Origin: Candidatus Brocadia sp.
GTDB lineage: Bacteria; Planctomycetota; Brocadiia; Brocadiales; Brocadiaceae
Assembly: GCA_013360945.1 (NCBI GenBank)
Contig: JABWAQ010000008.1
Location: 1-57,763, forward strand
Reading direction: 5' to 3'
DNA: 57,763 nt
Within the stretch, counting starts at the first letter, position 1. Every line of letters starts with the position of its first letter. Both the position numbers and the translations under genes were made by a program. Positions 1-9,602 of the stretch are shown here, piece after piece. The notes beneath the pieces are model-generated. The model was not told the origin of the DNA and did no database searches. It was given only the letters and a program-made list of their open reading frames with translations.

Positions 1-50
1 GTAAGCTTGTCCTCGTAAAAGCGGGGAAGGCTAAGGAGAAACAAATCGAA

Positions 51-96
51 GAGCTGGGTTACGTGGGTTTCTGCCCACCGCCCAGCTCTTTGTGTT
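51..96 (+). terminator. rho-independent terminator at window edge
   Basis: An 8-bp stem (51-58 with 81-88) encloses a second 5-bp stem (63-67 with 74-78) and is followed by a T-rich tract. It probably ends a transcript that starts left of the window. The 50 bases before it show no ORF and could be the 3' part of an RNA gene or leader, but I do not recognise a family. Confidence 0.6.
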
Positions 97-232
97 TGTG
101 TGATTATCAATATTGATTTTATTCGATTGATGGTATAAACTATTATAATATTTAAAATAATTATTGAGTCTATTTCAACGCTGATTCAATCTTGCAGATT
201 GAACCGGCAATGTCAAAGGAGATACTTTTGCT

Positions 233-1249
233 ATGAAAGAGATTAAAGTGTGTTTTTTTGTAATACAACTGTTATTGACTTTCATAACATGCTCTAATAT
301 CCTGGTGGCAGATACTATAAATAATGAAAAGATTTTAGAAAAACCTAAAATAGTTTTCGAAGAGAAGACTTATGATTTCGGTAAAATTTATATTGGTGAG
401 CTTGTAACGCACGGGTTTAAATTTAAAAATCAGGGGTCAGGTGAATTGGTTATAAATAAAGTTAAATCGTCATGTGGATGTACAGCTGCGTTAGTATCAA
501 AAAGTAATGTACTAAAAGGCGAAGAAGGTGAGGTACAGATTAAATTTAATCCGGGTCGTTATGTTGGCAGAGTGACAAAATCAGTCACTGTAAACTCAAA
601 TGATCCGGAAAATCCAGCATATAAACTAACTGTTACAGGGGAAATTCTTGAAGAAGTTAGTGTTAACCCAAAGCGGATAAATTTTGGAATCATAAGAAAA
701 GGGGATTCTTGCACTAAGAATATAGAGGTAAAAACAGCGCCGGAATTAAAAATTGAGATAAAGAAAGTTGAATCCCCGAACCCCTATATCACCATTGCAC
801 AGAATAAAACAGTGGAAAATAATAAAGGTAGTTATCAAGTTTCGATTAATAAATACGATTACCTTGGCAAGTTTAACGGGATAATTTTTGTTTATACGAG
901 TAGCAACAAACAGGAAAGGATAGATATACCATTTTCTGGCGAAGTCGTTGGTGATGTCACAATTTATCCAGAAATAGTATCTTTTGGTAATATCAAAAAA
1001 AACCAGGATGCAAACAGAACGGTTATCGTTAATTTTGTCAATAAAGATGTGAAAATAGAAAAGATAGAGGCAGATCCAGGGATAATAGACTATGCAGTGT
1101 CTGAGTTAAATAATAGCAACAAAAAAATAGACGTTAAACTAGGTAAAGACGTAGCGGTTGGGAAAATTACCGGGAGTTTAAAAATATTTACAAATAGCGC
1201 CATTCAACCAATTATTACTATTCCTGTGCGTGGGGAAATAAAAGGATGA
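233..1249 (+). CDS. DUF1573 exported protein
   Basis: Exported protein of 338 residues. Residues 1-27 form a Sec-type signal sequence (Lys near the N-terminus, then a hydrophobic stretch). Residues about 40-130 are a clear DUF1573 (Ig-like) module: it opens with YDFGKIYIGE, has the hallmark SSCGCTAA cysteine pair, and runs through FNPGRYVG to VNSNDP. Two weaker copies of the same beta-sandwich follow (about 140-235 and 240-335; note INFGIIRKGD and VSFGNIKKN). AAGGAG lies about 13 bases before the ATG. It sits 17 bases before the cytochrome fusion gene, so the two are probably co-transcribed. DUF1573 proteins are common in Bacteroidetes and Planctomycetes; their biochemical role is not established. 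Confidence 0.85.
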   Translation: MKEIKVCFFVIQLLLTFITCSNILVADTINNEKILEKPKIVFEEKTYDFGKIYIGELVTHGFKFKNQGSGELVINKVKSSCGCTAALVSKSNVLKGEEGEVQIKFNPGRYVGRVTKSVTVNSNDPENPAYKLTVTGEILEEVSVNPKRINFGIIRKGDSCTKNIEVKTAPELKIEIKKVESPNPYITIAQNKTVENNKGSYQVSINKYDYLGKFNGIIFVYTSSNKQERIDIPFSGEVVGDVTIYPEIVSFGNIKKNQDANRTVIVNFVNKDVKIEKIEADPGIIDYAVSELNNSNKKIDVKLGKDVAVGKITGSLKIFTNSAIQPIITIPVRGEIKG

Positions 1250-1266
1250 GTAAGAGCTAGTTCTTT

Positions 1267-2619
1267 ATGAAAAGAAGCCCTGTATGTTTGATTATTTTCT
1301 TATTTAGCTTTTTACTTATTGAGAATGTTGCCTTTTCAAAGGAAGTAGTAATAATATTTTCCGGAGAAGAACTGGGAAATCTTGAGCCGTGTGGTTGCTA
1401 TGAAGGACAACTCGGAGGAATTTCCAGAAGGTATTCGTTTATAGATCTTTTTAGAAATAAAAAGAACGTAATTTTCCCGGTAAGTTTAGGCGATCTTCCT
1501 AAATGTTTCGACAGACAGGAAGAGATTAAAGCAGAGATGCTATGCCGTGCAATGAACGAAATGGGTTATGTGTTACATAATCTTGGTGAAAAGGATATTG
1601 AACTTAATCCACAAATACTCAGTTTTCTCTCTCAAACAAATGGGGTAAATCTTCTTTCCAGCAATATAAAAATCGCTGCTCCGTTTCCAATAAAAATCGA
1701 TCAATATATCATAAAGGAATATCCTGTTGCCGGACATTCTTTTAAAATTGCCTTTTTAGGTATCCTTTCAAAATCTCTTCTCGGTTCTTCTGTAGTGGAT
1801 TACGTAAAGGTTTCTGAACCTGTAAAGGCCCTTAAGCCTTTAATCAAACAATTACAAAATAAAGTAAATTTAATCGTATTACTTTCACATGCATCACTGG
1901 AAGAATCTATAAAAATCGCAAAATCCTTTCCGCAAATAGGATTAGTCATCACCGGGCATAATAGAGACGAGCCAATGGATGCAATATATGTTAACAATAT
2001 TCCGATTGTTTCACCCGGAACTGGTGGAAAGTATATTGGAATTGCAAAGTACACGATACATGATAAGATTGCAGAAAGAGAATCTGTTGAGGTTTTTCCC
2101 TTAGACCGCACTTATAATGATTCAAAAGAAATGGCGCTATTATTAAAGGAATACCAACAGATACTGTTCGATGAAGATTTGTTAAGCAAGACACCACAAG
2201 CGCCACTGCCAAATGGGTTATCATATGTGGGTAGTTTTGCCTGCGGAATATGCCATAAGATACTATATGACCACTGGTCCAAAACAATACACGGCGCATC
2301 ATATAATACCTTGGTAAACGCCGGGCATCAATATGACCCTGAATGTATCAAGTGCCATACAACCGGCTATGGGGATATTTCCGGATTTTTAAATTATGAA
2401 AAAAATCAAAACTTAATAAATGTTGGTTGTGAAAGTTGTCATGGCGCTGGAAGTGGACATATAAAAAATGTAAACGACGTCTACGGCTTAACCGATGAAG
2501 ATAGTTGCGGAATGTGTCATGACAGTGAACATAGCCCAAAATTCCAATTCAAGGAATATTGGAAAAAGATTGAACATCCCGAAGAAATTCTCGAGAAGCT
2601 TCCTGAAAGTATTGAATAA
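1267..2619 (+). CDS. 5'-nucleotidase-like domain fused to tetraheme cytochrome c
   Basis: Exported 450-residue fusion. A signal peptide (about 1-24) is followed by a UshA/5'-nucleotidase-like region (about 25-290), recognisable by EPCGCYEGQLGGISRR, VVLLSH-type strands, VITGHNRDEP and SPGTGGKYIG. The residues that bind the two metals in active enzymes look replaced: the usual DxHG is ELG, the NHE motif is GEKD and the second GHxH histidine is absent, so hydrolase activity is doubtful. The C-terminal third carries four CxxCH haem sites (CGICH, CIKCH, CESCH, CGMCH) in a cytochrome c554-like arrangement. The protein should sit in the periplasm or an equivalent compartment and carry electrons. It lies 2 bases before the GH57 gene. 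Confidence 0.8.
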   Translation: MKRSPVCLIIFLFSFLLIENVAFSKEVVIIFSGEELGNLEPCGCYEGQLGGISRRYSFIDLFRNKKNVIFPVSLGDLPKCFDRQEEIKAEMLCRAMNEMGYVLHNLGEKDIELNPQILSFLSQTNGVNLLSSNIKIAAPFPIKIDQYIIKEYPVAGHSFKIAFLGILSKSLLGSSVVDYVKVSEPVKALKPLIKQLQNKVNLIVLLSHASLEESIKIAKSFPQIGLVITGHNRDEPMDAIYVNNIPIVSPGTGGKYIGIAKYTIHDKIAERESVEVFPLDRTYNDSKEMALLLKEYQQILFDEDLLSKTPQAPLPNGLSYVGSFACGICHKILYDHWSKTIHGASYNTLVNAGHQYDPECIKCHTTGYGDISGFLNYEKNQNLINVGCESCHGAGSGHIKNVNDVYGLTDEDSCGMCHDSEHSPKFQFKEYWKKIEHPEEILEKLPESIE

Positions 2620-2621
2620 TA

Positions 2622-4811
2622 ATGATCAAAATTGCGTTTTATTGGCATCAACATCAGCCGTATTATAAAGACAATTTGACGGGAGAGTATTTTATGCCAT
2701 GGGTAAGACTCCACGGTATAAAAGATTATATCGGCATGGCGTTGTTGTTGGAAAGCTTTCCCCAGATACATCAAACGTTTAATTATGTGCCGTGTCTGCT
2801 AGATCAGCTCAAAGATTACGAAGAGAATCGTGCCAGTGACTGGTTCTGGAAATTATCAAAAATACCGGCTGAGGACTTAACGGAGGAAAACAAACTTTAT
2901 ATATTAGATAATTTCTTTTCTGCAAATCATCAAAACATGATCAACATTTATCCACGGTATAAAGAATTATTAAAGAAAAGAAATTTTCGGTGGAAACGCG
3001 CAAAGGACGTGCTTAAGAATTTTTCTCCTAGAGATTTTCAAGATTTGCAGGTATGGGCTAACCTCACATGGTATCATCCGTTAATTGTTCAAAGAGACCC
3101 TTTGCTGTTTGAATTATTCAGGAAGGGCGAGGGATTTACTAAGGAAGATAAAGAATTTGTGCTTTCAAAACAGATAGAAGTAATCAAAGAAATTATCCCA
3201 CTTCATAAGCGATTGCAAGATTTGAAACAGATAGAGGTTACCACCTCTCCCTATTATCACCCTATTTTGCCTTTACTATGTAATCAAGAATCTGCAAGGG
3301 TTGCCTTACCAAAATTGTCCTTACCCAAAAAAAGATTGGTTGCAATAGAAGATGCAAAGATACAAGTAGAAAGGGCTGTACAAACGTATAAAAGATACTT
3401 TGGGCAAGCGCCCTATGGTATGTGGCCGTCTGAAGGCGCTGTAAGCAATGATATTATCCCGATATTAAGCGAATCAGGATTCCGCTGGTTGGCTTCGGAT
3501 GAAGAGATACTGGCTTGTTCATTAGGAAAACAGATATTGAGAGATAAGCATGAGATGGTTGTTACACCCGATCTCTTATACAATCCTTACCGGATTAATA
3601 TAAACGATAATAATATTCATATGGTGTTCCGTGATCATAACCTTTCCGACCTGATAGGATTTCAGTACTCAAAATATCATTCGGACGCAGCTGTAAACGA
3701 TTTTATGAATAGAATTAACAGCTTGAAAAAATACAGCAATAATGGAAGGCCGTACCTTGTAACTATTATATTGGACGGAGAAAATGCGTGGGAGCATTAT
3801 CCTAATAGTGGTTTAGATTTCTTGAAAAAACTTTACGAAGTAATTGATAAGGATCATGATTTAGAATGTGTTCGCATTATCGATTATTTGGAGGAGCATC
3901 CGCCGGAACAGACATTGAAGCATATCTGTCCTGGTTCGTGGATTGGACACAATCTGTCAACATGGATTGGGCACGAAGAAAAAAACACTGCATGGGATTT
4001 CCTGGAAGATACACGATCTTTCGTTGTGAACAAGGCAGCAGAGACAAACGATTTTTCCGCAGGCAGCATTTTGGCCGGTGCGTGGGAAGAAATTTTTATA
4101 GCCGAAGGCAGTGATTGGTTTTGGTGGTATGGAGACGATCATTTTTCAACGTATAAAAGTGAGTTTGACAATCTGTTCAGACTGCATCTCAAAAATGTTT
4201 ACAAATTATTCAATGTGGATGTCCCAAAGGCGTTAGATGCGCCTATTGCAAAAAGAGATCTGAAAAAAGTTTATTCATTACCAAAGAGATTTTTAGAGAT
4301 AAAACTCGATGGAGTGGTGAGTAATTATTTTGAGTGGTTGGAGGCAGGTGTCTATAATTCAAACAAGGATATGGATACGATGCACAGAACTTCTGGCCAA
4401 CTTATTAATGATGTATTCTTCGGATTTGATATAGATAATCTGTTTATACGGGTAGATTTTAATAACAATTTATTTTCTCAATATATCGAAAGCGGAAAAG
4501 TTGTAATTACTTTTATTCAACCTGCTGAAACGCAAATTCATACTTCAACCTTTATCGATAAACCATTATGGTTTAAGATTAAAAATAAAAGTTCAGGTTA
4601 CGACGGAAAGAATTTTTATAGTATTTTCTTTGATAAAATACTGGAATTATCATGCCCTTTTTCAGAATTAGGTTTTTCTCCCGGTATGGGTGTAGAATTC
4701 CTTATTGAGTTTATGAAAGAGAACGAGGTTATTCAAAAGGTACCATTCCGAACGGTATTTTATTTTTGTGTGCCATCGATCGATTTTGAAAGAATGATGT
4801 GGCAGGCATAA
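2622..4811 (+). CDS. glycoside hydrolase family 57 (alpha-glucan acting)
   Basis: Cytoplasmic GH57 enzyme of 729 residues; no signal peptide. The family's conserved regions are visible: HQHQPYY at residues 9-15, TSPYYHPILPLL around 206-217, WPSEGAVS with the probable nucleophile Glu271, and LDGENAWEHYP with the probable acid Asp385. The catalytic barrel is followed by a helical segment and a beta-rich C-terminal domain (from about 560). GH57 members are alpha-amylases, 4-alpha-glucanotransferases, branching enzymes or amylopullulanases; the exact specificity cannot be read here. The company of galT, glgA and a debranching enzyme points to glycogen turnover. It is separated by only 2 bases from the cytochrome fusion gene. 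Confidence 0.88.
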   Translation: MIKIAFYWHQHQPYYKDNLTGEYFMPWVRLHGIKDYIGMALLLESFPQIHQTFNYVPCLLDQLKDYEENRASDWFWKLSKIPAEDLTEENKLYILDNFFSANHQNMINIYPRYKELLKKRNFRWKRAKDVLKNFSPRDFQDLQVWANLTWYHPLIVQRDPLLFELFRKGEGFTKEDKEFVLSKQIEVIKEIIPLHKRLQDLKQIEVTTSPYYHPILPLLCNQESARVALPKLSLPKKRLVAIEDAKIQVERAVQTYKRYFGQAPYGMWPSEGAVSNDIIPILSESGFRWLASDEEILACSLGKQILRDKHEMVVTPDLLYNPYRININDNNIHMVFRDHNLSDLIGFQYSKYHSDAAVNDFMNRINSLKKYSNNGRPYLVTIILDGENAWEHYPNSGLDFLKKLYEVIDKDHDLECVRIIDYLEEHPPEQTLKHICPGSWIGHNLSTWIGHEEKNTAWDFLEDTRSFVVNKAAETNDFSAGSILAGAWEEIFIAEGSDWFWWYGDDHFSTYKSEFDNLFRLHLKNVYKLFNVDVPKALDAPIAKRDLKKVYSLPKRFLEIKLDGVVSNYFEWLEAGVYNSNKDMDTMHRTSGQLINDVFFGFDIDNLFIRVDFNNNLFSQYIESGKVVITFIQPAETQIHTSTFIDKPLWFKIKNKSSGYDGKNFYSIFFDKILELSCPFSELGFSPGMGVEFLIEFMKENEVIQKVPFRTVFYFCVPSIDFERMMWQA

Positions 4812-4824
4812 TATCATAATTGAA

Positions 4825-4841
4825 TTGTATAGGAATTTTCA
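4825..4841 (+). repeat. dispersed short repeat TTGTATAGGAATTTTCA
   Basis: The same 17-base word occurs at 19545-19561, in slightly altered form at 9961-9977, and inverted and shortened at 53749-53764. All copies are intergenic. They may be ends of old mobile repeats or a shared regulatory site. Confidence 0.5.
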
Positions 4842-4867
4842 TTTTATTTGTGCGTGTATCAGGGTGG

Positions 4868-4892
4868 CACGGACAAACTCTGTTTGTCCGTG
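4868..4892. repeat. perfect 10-bp inverted repeat in the GH57-galT gap
   Basis: Arms 4868-4877 and 4883-4892 are perfect complements around a 5-base loop. No T-tract follows, so it is more likely a small palindromic repeat than a terminator. Confidence 0.55.
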
Positions 4893-4933
4893 TCCGTCCC
4901 TAACTTGACCATGACGAGGAGGATTATAAAAAC

Positions 4934-5959
4934 ATGCCAGAACTTCGAAAAGACCCTGTTTCCGGCCGATGGGTAATTATATCGACCGAAAGAGCCTTGC
5001 GGCCGATTGATTTTAAATCAGAGCCACAGGAGATTAAAGGAAGTTTTTGTCCTTTTTGTGAAGGAAACGAAGATAAGACACCACCGGAGATTATGGCGTA
5101 CAGAGAAAGAGGCACTCAATCTAATACCAAAGGTTGGCGAGTGAGGGTGGTTTCGAATAAATTTCCCGCCTTAAGAATAGAGGGGAATTTAAACAAACAC
5201 GGCGAAGGAATCTATGATTCGATGAATGGTATTGGGGCACATGAAGTAATCATCGAGAGTCCAAAACATATTACCTCTTTAACAGAACTCGATAATAAAC
5301 AGGTGGAAGAAATATTATGGACATATAGAGACCGATTGATCGATTTAAAAAAAGATAAACGATTTATCTATGGGTTGCTTTTTAAAAATGTTGGTTTAGC
5401 TGCCGGGGCCACTCTCGAGCATTCCCATTCACAATTAATTGTTACGCCCATTGTGCCTATAACCGTTATGCACGAAATGAATGAATGTGAAGGGTTTTAT
5501 AAATATAGGGGGCGTTGTTTATTTTGTGATATGGTACATCAGGAGTTATCCACAGGATCACGAATCGTGTTAGAGGATGATACCTTTGTAGCTTTCGCAC
5601 CTTATGCCTCCCGATTCCCTTTTGAAATATGGATTTTGCCAAAGAATCATTCTTCCCACTTTGAGAATTTGCAAAAACTGGAGACCGAAGAATTGGCTCA
5701 AGTATTACGTACAGTTCTTCTCAAATTAGAGGCGTCGTTAGAATTTCCTCCGTATAATTATATTGTTCATACAACGCCGTTTATTTTAGGAGAAATCGAA
5801 TATTATCACTGGCACATAGAGATTATTCCCCGATTAACAAGAGTTGCCGGGTTTGAATGGGGTAGTGGCTTTTACATTAATACGGTAATGCCGGAAAATG
5901 CAGCCGAATTTCTCAGAAACGTAAGCATAGAAAAGAGAGCATTGGCAGTGCCATCATGA
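4934..5959 (+). CDS. galT: galactose-1-phosphate uridylyltransferase
   Basis: GalT-type hexose-1-phosphate uridylyltransferase of 341 residues, HIT superfamily. It transfers UMP between UDP-glucose and a hexose-1-phosphate, linking sugar phosphates to nucleotide sugars. Visible marks: the N-terminal [12 protein letters not shown], zinc ligands in [23 protein letters not shown], the active-site LEHSHSQL (HxHxQ with the nucleophilic His), and the C-terminal [11 protein letters not shown]. Length is normal for the family. A strong GAGGAGG site lies 10-12 bases before the ATG. The stop overlaps the glgA start (ATGA), so both are translationally coupled; with glgA next to it the enzyme may feed glucose-1-phosphate into glycogen. 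Confidence 0.93.
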   Translation: MPELRKDPVSGRWVIISTERALRPIDFKSEPQEIKGSFCPFCEGNEDKTPPEIMAYRERGTQSNTKGWRVRVVSNKFPALRIEGNLNKHGEGIYDSMNGIGAHEVIIESPKHITSLTELDNKQVEEILWTYRDRLIDLKKDKRFIYGLLFKNVGLAAGATLEHSHSQLIVTPIVPITVMHEMNECEGFYKYRGRCLFCDMVHQELSTGSRIVLEDDTFVAFAPYASRFPFEIWILPKNHSSHFENLQKLETEELAQVLRTVLLKLEASLEFPPYNYIVHTTPFILGEIEYYHWHIEIIPRLTRVAGFEWGSGFYINTVMPENAAEFLRNVSIEKRALAVPS

Positions 5960-7431
5960 AGGTTGTCTATTTGTCATCTGAAGTTGTGCCGTTTGCAAAG
6001 ACCGGTGGTCTGGCTGATATTGCTGGTACAATTCCGAAAAGTCTGCAAAAATTGGGGGTAGAAATTGTTGTATTTATGCCTCTTTATGGCATGATAAAAG
6101 AAAGTCCATATCCAATAATAAAGACTGATATACAATTTGAGGTAAAGATCGGTGACAAATTTAAGACCGGAGGTGTATATAAAGGATTTTTACCCGATAC
6201 CAAGGTGCCAATATATTTTTTAGATAACGAACAGTATTTTGGCCGGGAAGGTTTGTATAATTATCCGGGGACAACGGCCGATTTTGAGGATAACTGTGAA
6301 CGATTTATCTTTTTTGCTCAGGGTGCATTGGAGGTCATTGAAAAGCTTAAAGTGTTTCCCGACATTGTGCATTGTAATGACTGGCAGACTGGGCTTGTGC
6401 CGGTATATTTAAAAACTAACTATGCGAAAAAATCATGTTTCAAAAACACAAAGACAATTATGACTATTCACAATCTTGCATATCAGGGATGGTTTTGGCA
6501 TTGGGATATGAAATTGACAGGATTGGATTGGGGTCTCTTTAACTGGAGACAATTAGAATTTTTCGGAAAATTGAATTTCTTAAAAGCGGGTATTGTCTTT
6601 AGCGATCTTATTACTACCGTTAGCAAAACCTACGCTGAAGAGATACAAACACCTGAGTACGGCGCTGGCCTGGATGGCGTGCTGAGAGAAAGGGCAAGAG
6701 GTCTTTATGGGATCATTAATGGAATTGATTATTCTCTATGGAATCCGGAAACCGATAAACATATCATCGTAAATTATGGGTTGAAAAGTCTCAGCGGAAA
6801 ACAACTCTGCAAAAGGGCTTTACAACGAAAATACAAATTGCCGGAAAGAGATTGCCCCATTATCGCAATGATAACCCGCCTGGCAGACCAGAAAGGATTG
6901 GATTTGGTTGTGGACAAATTCCAGGATTTGATGAAGGTTGACCTCCAATTCGTTGTGTTAGGCACCGGCGATCAGCGATATCATGTATTGTTTCAGGATT
7001 ACGCAAGTACATATCATACAAAAGTAGCGGTAAAATTGACCTTTGATGAACGTTCGGCACATGAAATTGAGGCTGGGGCAGATATGTTATTAATGCCGTC
7101 ACGCTTTGAACCCTGCGGATTAAATCAGTTGTACAGCCTGAGATACGGAACCGTTCCGATTGTGCGAAGTACCGGTGGACTCGCTGATACAATCACAGAT
7201 GTCCGTTCAGAGCCTTTGAGCAGCGGAAGGGCTAATGGATTTTCATTTAAAGAATATAATTCAGACTTATTATTAGCCACGATTATAAGGGCCGTGGATT
7301 TATTTAAACATAAGTCACAATGGACTACTCTCATGAAAAATGGGATGGCACAAGACTGGTCGTGGGAAAGAAGCGCGGGAGAATACGTTGCACTCTACAA
7401 AAAGTTTGTACAAGAAAAGAGTAAACTATAA
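5956..7431 (+). CDS. glgA: glycogen synthase
   Basis: Bacterial GT5 glycogen/starch synthase, 491 residues, cytoplasmic. It adds glucose from ADP-glucose (or UDP-glucose) to alpha-1,4-glucan ends. The nucleotide-sugar loop KTGGLAD is at residues 15-21, followed by the N-terminal Rossmann domain, and the C-terminal domain carries [18 protein letters not shown] and STGGLADTI, which hold the catalytic glutamate and donor site. Length is typical (about 480). The start is fixed by the ATGA overlap with galT and the end by a one-base overlap (TAATG) with the sensor kinase gene, an unusually tight link between glycogen synthesis and a signalling pair. Confidence 0.95.
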   Translation: MKVVYLSSEVVPFAKTGGLADIAGTIPKSLQKLGVEIVVFMPLYGMIKESPYPIIKTDIQFEVKIGDKFKTGGVYKGFLPDTKVPIYFLDNEQYFGREGLYNYPGTTADFEDNCERFIFFAQGALEVIEKLKVFPDIVHCNDWQTGLVPVYLKTNYAKKSCFKNTKTIMTIHNLAYQGWFWHWDMKLTGLDWGLFNWRQLEFFGKLNFLKAGIVFSDLITTVSKTYAEEIQTPEYGAGLDGVLRERARGLYGIINGIDYSLWNPETDKHIIVNYGLKSLSGKQLCKRALQRKYKLPERDCPIIAMITRLADQKGLDLVVDKFQDLMKVDLQFVVLGTGDQRYHVLFQDYASTYHTKVAVKLTFDERSAHEIEAGADMLLMPSRFEPCGLNQLYSLRYGTVPIVRSTGGLADTITDVRSEPLSSGRANGFSFKEYNSDLLLATIIRAVDLFKHKSQWTTLMKNGMAQDWSWERSAGEYVALYKKFVQEKSKL

Positions 7432-9170
7432 TGTTGCCCTCTGTTTTGAAAGATAAAACCGACGATATATTCAACAACCTGGCTGATGGACTCGATGCCG
7501 GGTTATCCATACTGGATAAAGATCTGAATATTATTTGGGCCAATACTACCCTTTCAAAAATACTAAATTTAAAATATGACCCTATCGGGAGAAATTGTCG
7601 TGAGGTATATAAATGCGAATGTCAAGATACCCAACATTGCTCAGTTCTTAAAGCAATTTCAAGTGGCAGAAAACAGTTTTGTGAAACTCTATATATTACA
7701 GAAAAAGGGGAAAGAAGATACATCAATAATCTTTCAACGCCAATTGAAGATGAGAAGGGCAACACTACCCATTTACTGAAGCTCTCATTAGATGTTACAA
7801 AACAGGAAGAGAAGGTTCACCGTCTCACTTTATTACGACAACTTGGGGAGCTAATGCAGGGGACGCTGCAAATTGACCGGTTACTTCATCTGATCCTGAC
7901 CTGTGTCACGGCTGGAACTGCATTAGGATTTAATCGTGCAAGACTTTTTCTGGTCGATAGGGAACGGGGTATCGTCTACGGCAAAATGGCCGTTGGCCCT
8001 TCCAGTTTGGAAGAGGCAAATAAGATATGGAGTGAAATAACCAGTAAATATGAAGATTTAGACGATCTTGTTAAGGGATCGGAGTACAATTATCGTTATG
8101 ATACCCCGTTGCACATGATTACACGATTGATGGCATATTCATTAACAGATGAAAAAGAAATTATCGTTTCATGTATAAATACGAAAAAACCCATCCTGGA
8201 AAAAGATGCCTTTCACAATCCAGATAGTGATAAAAAATTTGTAGGTATGATTGGTGCAAACGAATTCGTCTGTGTGCCGCTTGTGACAAAAGACAAAGCA
8301 ATTGGGGTAATTTGTGCAGACAATATCTACAGCCGTACACCAATAACAGCGGAACACGTTGAACTTTTGAGTATTTTTGCTTTTCGTGCAGCGCAGGCAA
8401 TTGCGAATGCTGAAGCATATGAAAAATTAGAGGAAAGAAATCGTCAACTCAAAGAAACCCAGGAAAGATTGATCCGTTCGGAAAGACTCGCTGTTATTGG
8501 AAACATGGCGGCATATATTGCGCATGAGATCCGCAATCCGCTGGTAACGCTTGGTGGATTTGCCAGGGCGATCTTGAGGGATTATGGCGACCATAAGAGT
8601 ATAAAACAAAAGGTTGAAATTATTATTGAAGAAGTTAACCGGCTGGAAAAAATCCTTAGAAATATTATGGATTTTAGTAAACCATTCGAGCTTGTCAAAG
8701 TAGTAACTCAAATAAATGGACTATTAGAAAATACCTGTTCCCTGATGGAACCGTATTTCAAAAAAGGTAACGTTCGGTTGATTAAGAAATTTGCGGCTCT
8801 TTCTGAAATTATTGTGGATGCAACTCAAATTAGACAAGTTTTCTTGAATTTGATAAAAAATGCCGTTGAATCAATGCCTGATGGTGGCATATTGACGATA
8901 ACAACAACGATAGAAGAAGAATACATAAAAATTGATATTTCAGACACGGGAGAAGGAATGAGTCCTGAAGTTATGCAAAATATTTTTACCCCTTTTTTTA
9001 CCACAAAGGTGGACGGTACAGGAGTTGGGTTAGCTGTGTCCCAGAAAATCATTGATGATCATGATGGTTTTATAAAAATAAAAAGCTCGGTAAAGGAGGG
9101 AACAACCTTTTCTATTTATTTGCCTGTAAAAAAGGCGGAAAACACAATTTTTAAAGGGGATGGACGATGA
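7431..9170 (+). CDS. PAS-GAF sensor histidine kinase
   Basis: Soluble hybrid-free histidine kinase of 579 residues; no membrane segment is visible. Order: PAS domain (about 15-125, with a Cys-rich loop YKCECQDTQHC that could bind metal or sense redox), GAF domain (about 140-325), a short coiled coil, HisKA with AHEIRNPL (phospho-accepting His365), and HATPase_c with the N box NLIKNAVESMP, DTGEGM and a GTGVGLAV lid. It starts inside the glgA stop and its own stop overlaps the response regulator by 4 bases, so kinase and regulator form one translationally coupled pair. The signal is unknown; the cysteines in the PAS region make a redox or metal cue possible. Confidence 0.9.
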   Translation: MLPSVLKDKTDDIFNNLADGLDAGLSILDKDLNIIWANTTLSKILNLKYDPIGRNCREVYKCECQDTQHCSVLKAISSGRKQFCETLYITEKGERRYINNLSTPIEDEKGNTTHLLKLSLDVTKQEEKVHRLTLLRQLGELMQGTLQIDRLLHLILTCVTAGTALGFNRARLFLVDRERGIVYGKMAVGPSSLEEANKIWSEITSKYEDLDDLVKGSEYNYRYDTPLHMITRLMAYSLTDEKEIIVSCINTKKPILEKDAFHNPDSDKKFVGMIGANEFVCVPLVTKDKAIGVICADNIYSRTPITAEHVELLSIFAFRAAQAIANAEAYEKLEERNRQLKETQERLIRSERLAVIGNMAAYIAHEIRNPLVTLGGFARAILRDYGDHKSIKQKVEIIIEEVNRLEKILRNIMDFSKPFELVKVVTQINGLLENTCSLMEPYFKKGNVRLIKKFAALSEIIVDATQIRQVFLNLIKNAVESMPDGGILTITTTIEEEYIKIDISDTGEGMSPEVMQNIFTPFFTTKVDGTGVGLAVSQKIIDDHDGFIKIKSSVKEGTTFSIYLPVKKAENTIFKGDGR

Positions 9171-9517
9171 AAACGATTCTCGTGGTAGAGGATGATAAAA
9201 ATCAACTGTTGCTTTATCAGCAGGAACTGTCATTAGAAGGGTATAATATTGTTACGGCAAAAGACGGCTACGAAGCCGTCAAGAAGGTAAAGGAGTATAC
9301 ACCTGACCTTGTTGTAATGGATATCAATATGCCCAAGATGAATGGAATTGAATCGATGGGAAAGATCTTAAGCGAGCACAAAAACATACCGTTCATCATC
9401 AATACGGCTTATAGCAGCTACAAGGATGATTTTAAGTCATGGTCAGCCGATGCTTATGTTGTTAAATCATCTGACTTGAAAGAGCTGAAAAATAAGATAA
9501 AGGAATTGATTGGATAA
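9167..9517 (+). CDS. single-domain CheY-like response regulator
   Basis: A lone receiver domain of 116 residues with no output domain. Acidic pocket VVEDD (residues 6-10), phospho-acceptor Asp52 in VVMDINMP, conserved Thr in INTAYS and Lys in YVVKSSD are all present. It overlaps the kinase gene by 4 bases and is the obvious target of that kinase. Without a DNA-binding part it must act through protein contacts, for instance on a downstream phosphorelay or directly on an enzyme. A terminator follows. Confidence 0.92.
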   Translation: MKTILVVEDDKNQLLLYQQELSLEGYNIVTAKDGYEAVKKVKEYTPDLVVMDINMPKMNGIESMGKILSEHKNIPFIINTAYSSYKDDFKSWSADAYVVKSSDLKELKNKIKELIG

Positions 9518-9539
9518 GTGAAAGGGCATAAAACGAAAA

Positions 9540-9580
9540 GGCGTCCTTGCATCCGTTCCAATGCAAGAACGCCCTTATTA
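9540..9580. terminator. bidirectional terminator
   Basis: A 13-base stem with one mismatch (9540-9552 with 9561-9573) lies between converging genes. T-rich stretches flank it on both strands, so it can end the response-regulator transcript and the opposing 9603-9929 transcript. Confidence 0.7.
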
Positions 9581-9602
9581 TTTACTGCCGTAATACGCAC
9601 CC

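Noticed and set aside
1-50. Possible riboswitch or RNA gene 3' end
   Set aside because: GGGGAAGGC hints at a cobalamin-type element but the other conserved boxes are missing and the sequence is cut by the window edge.
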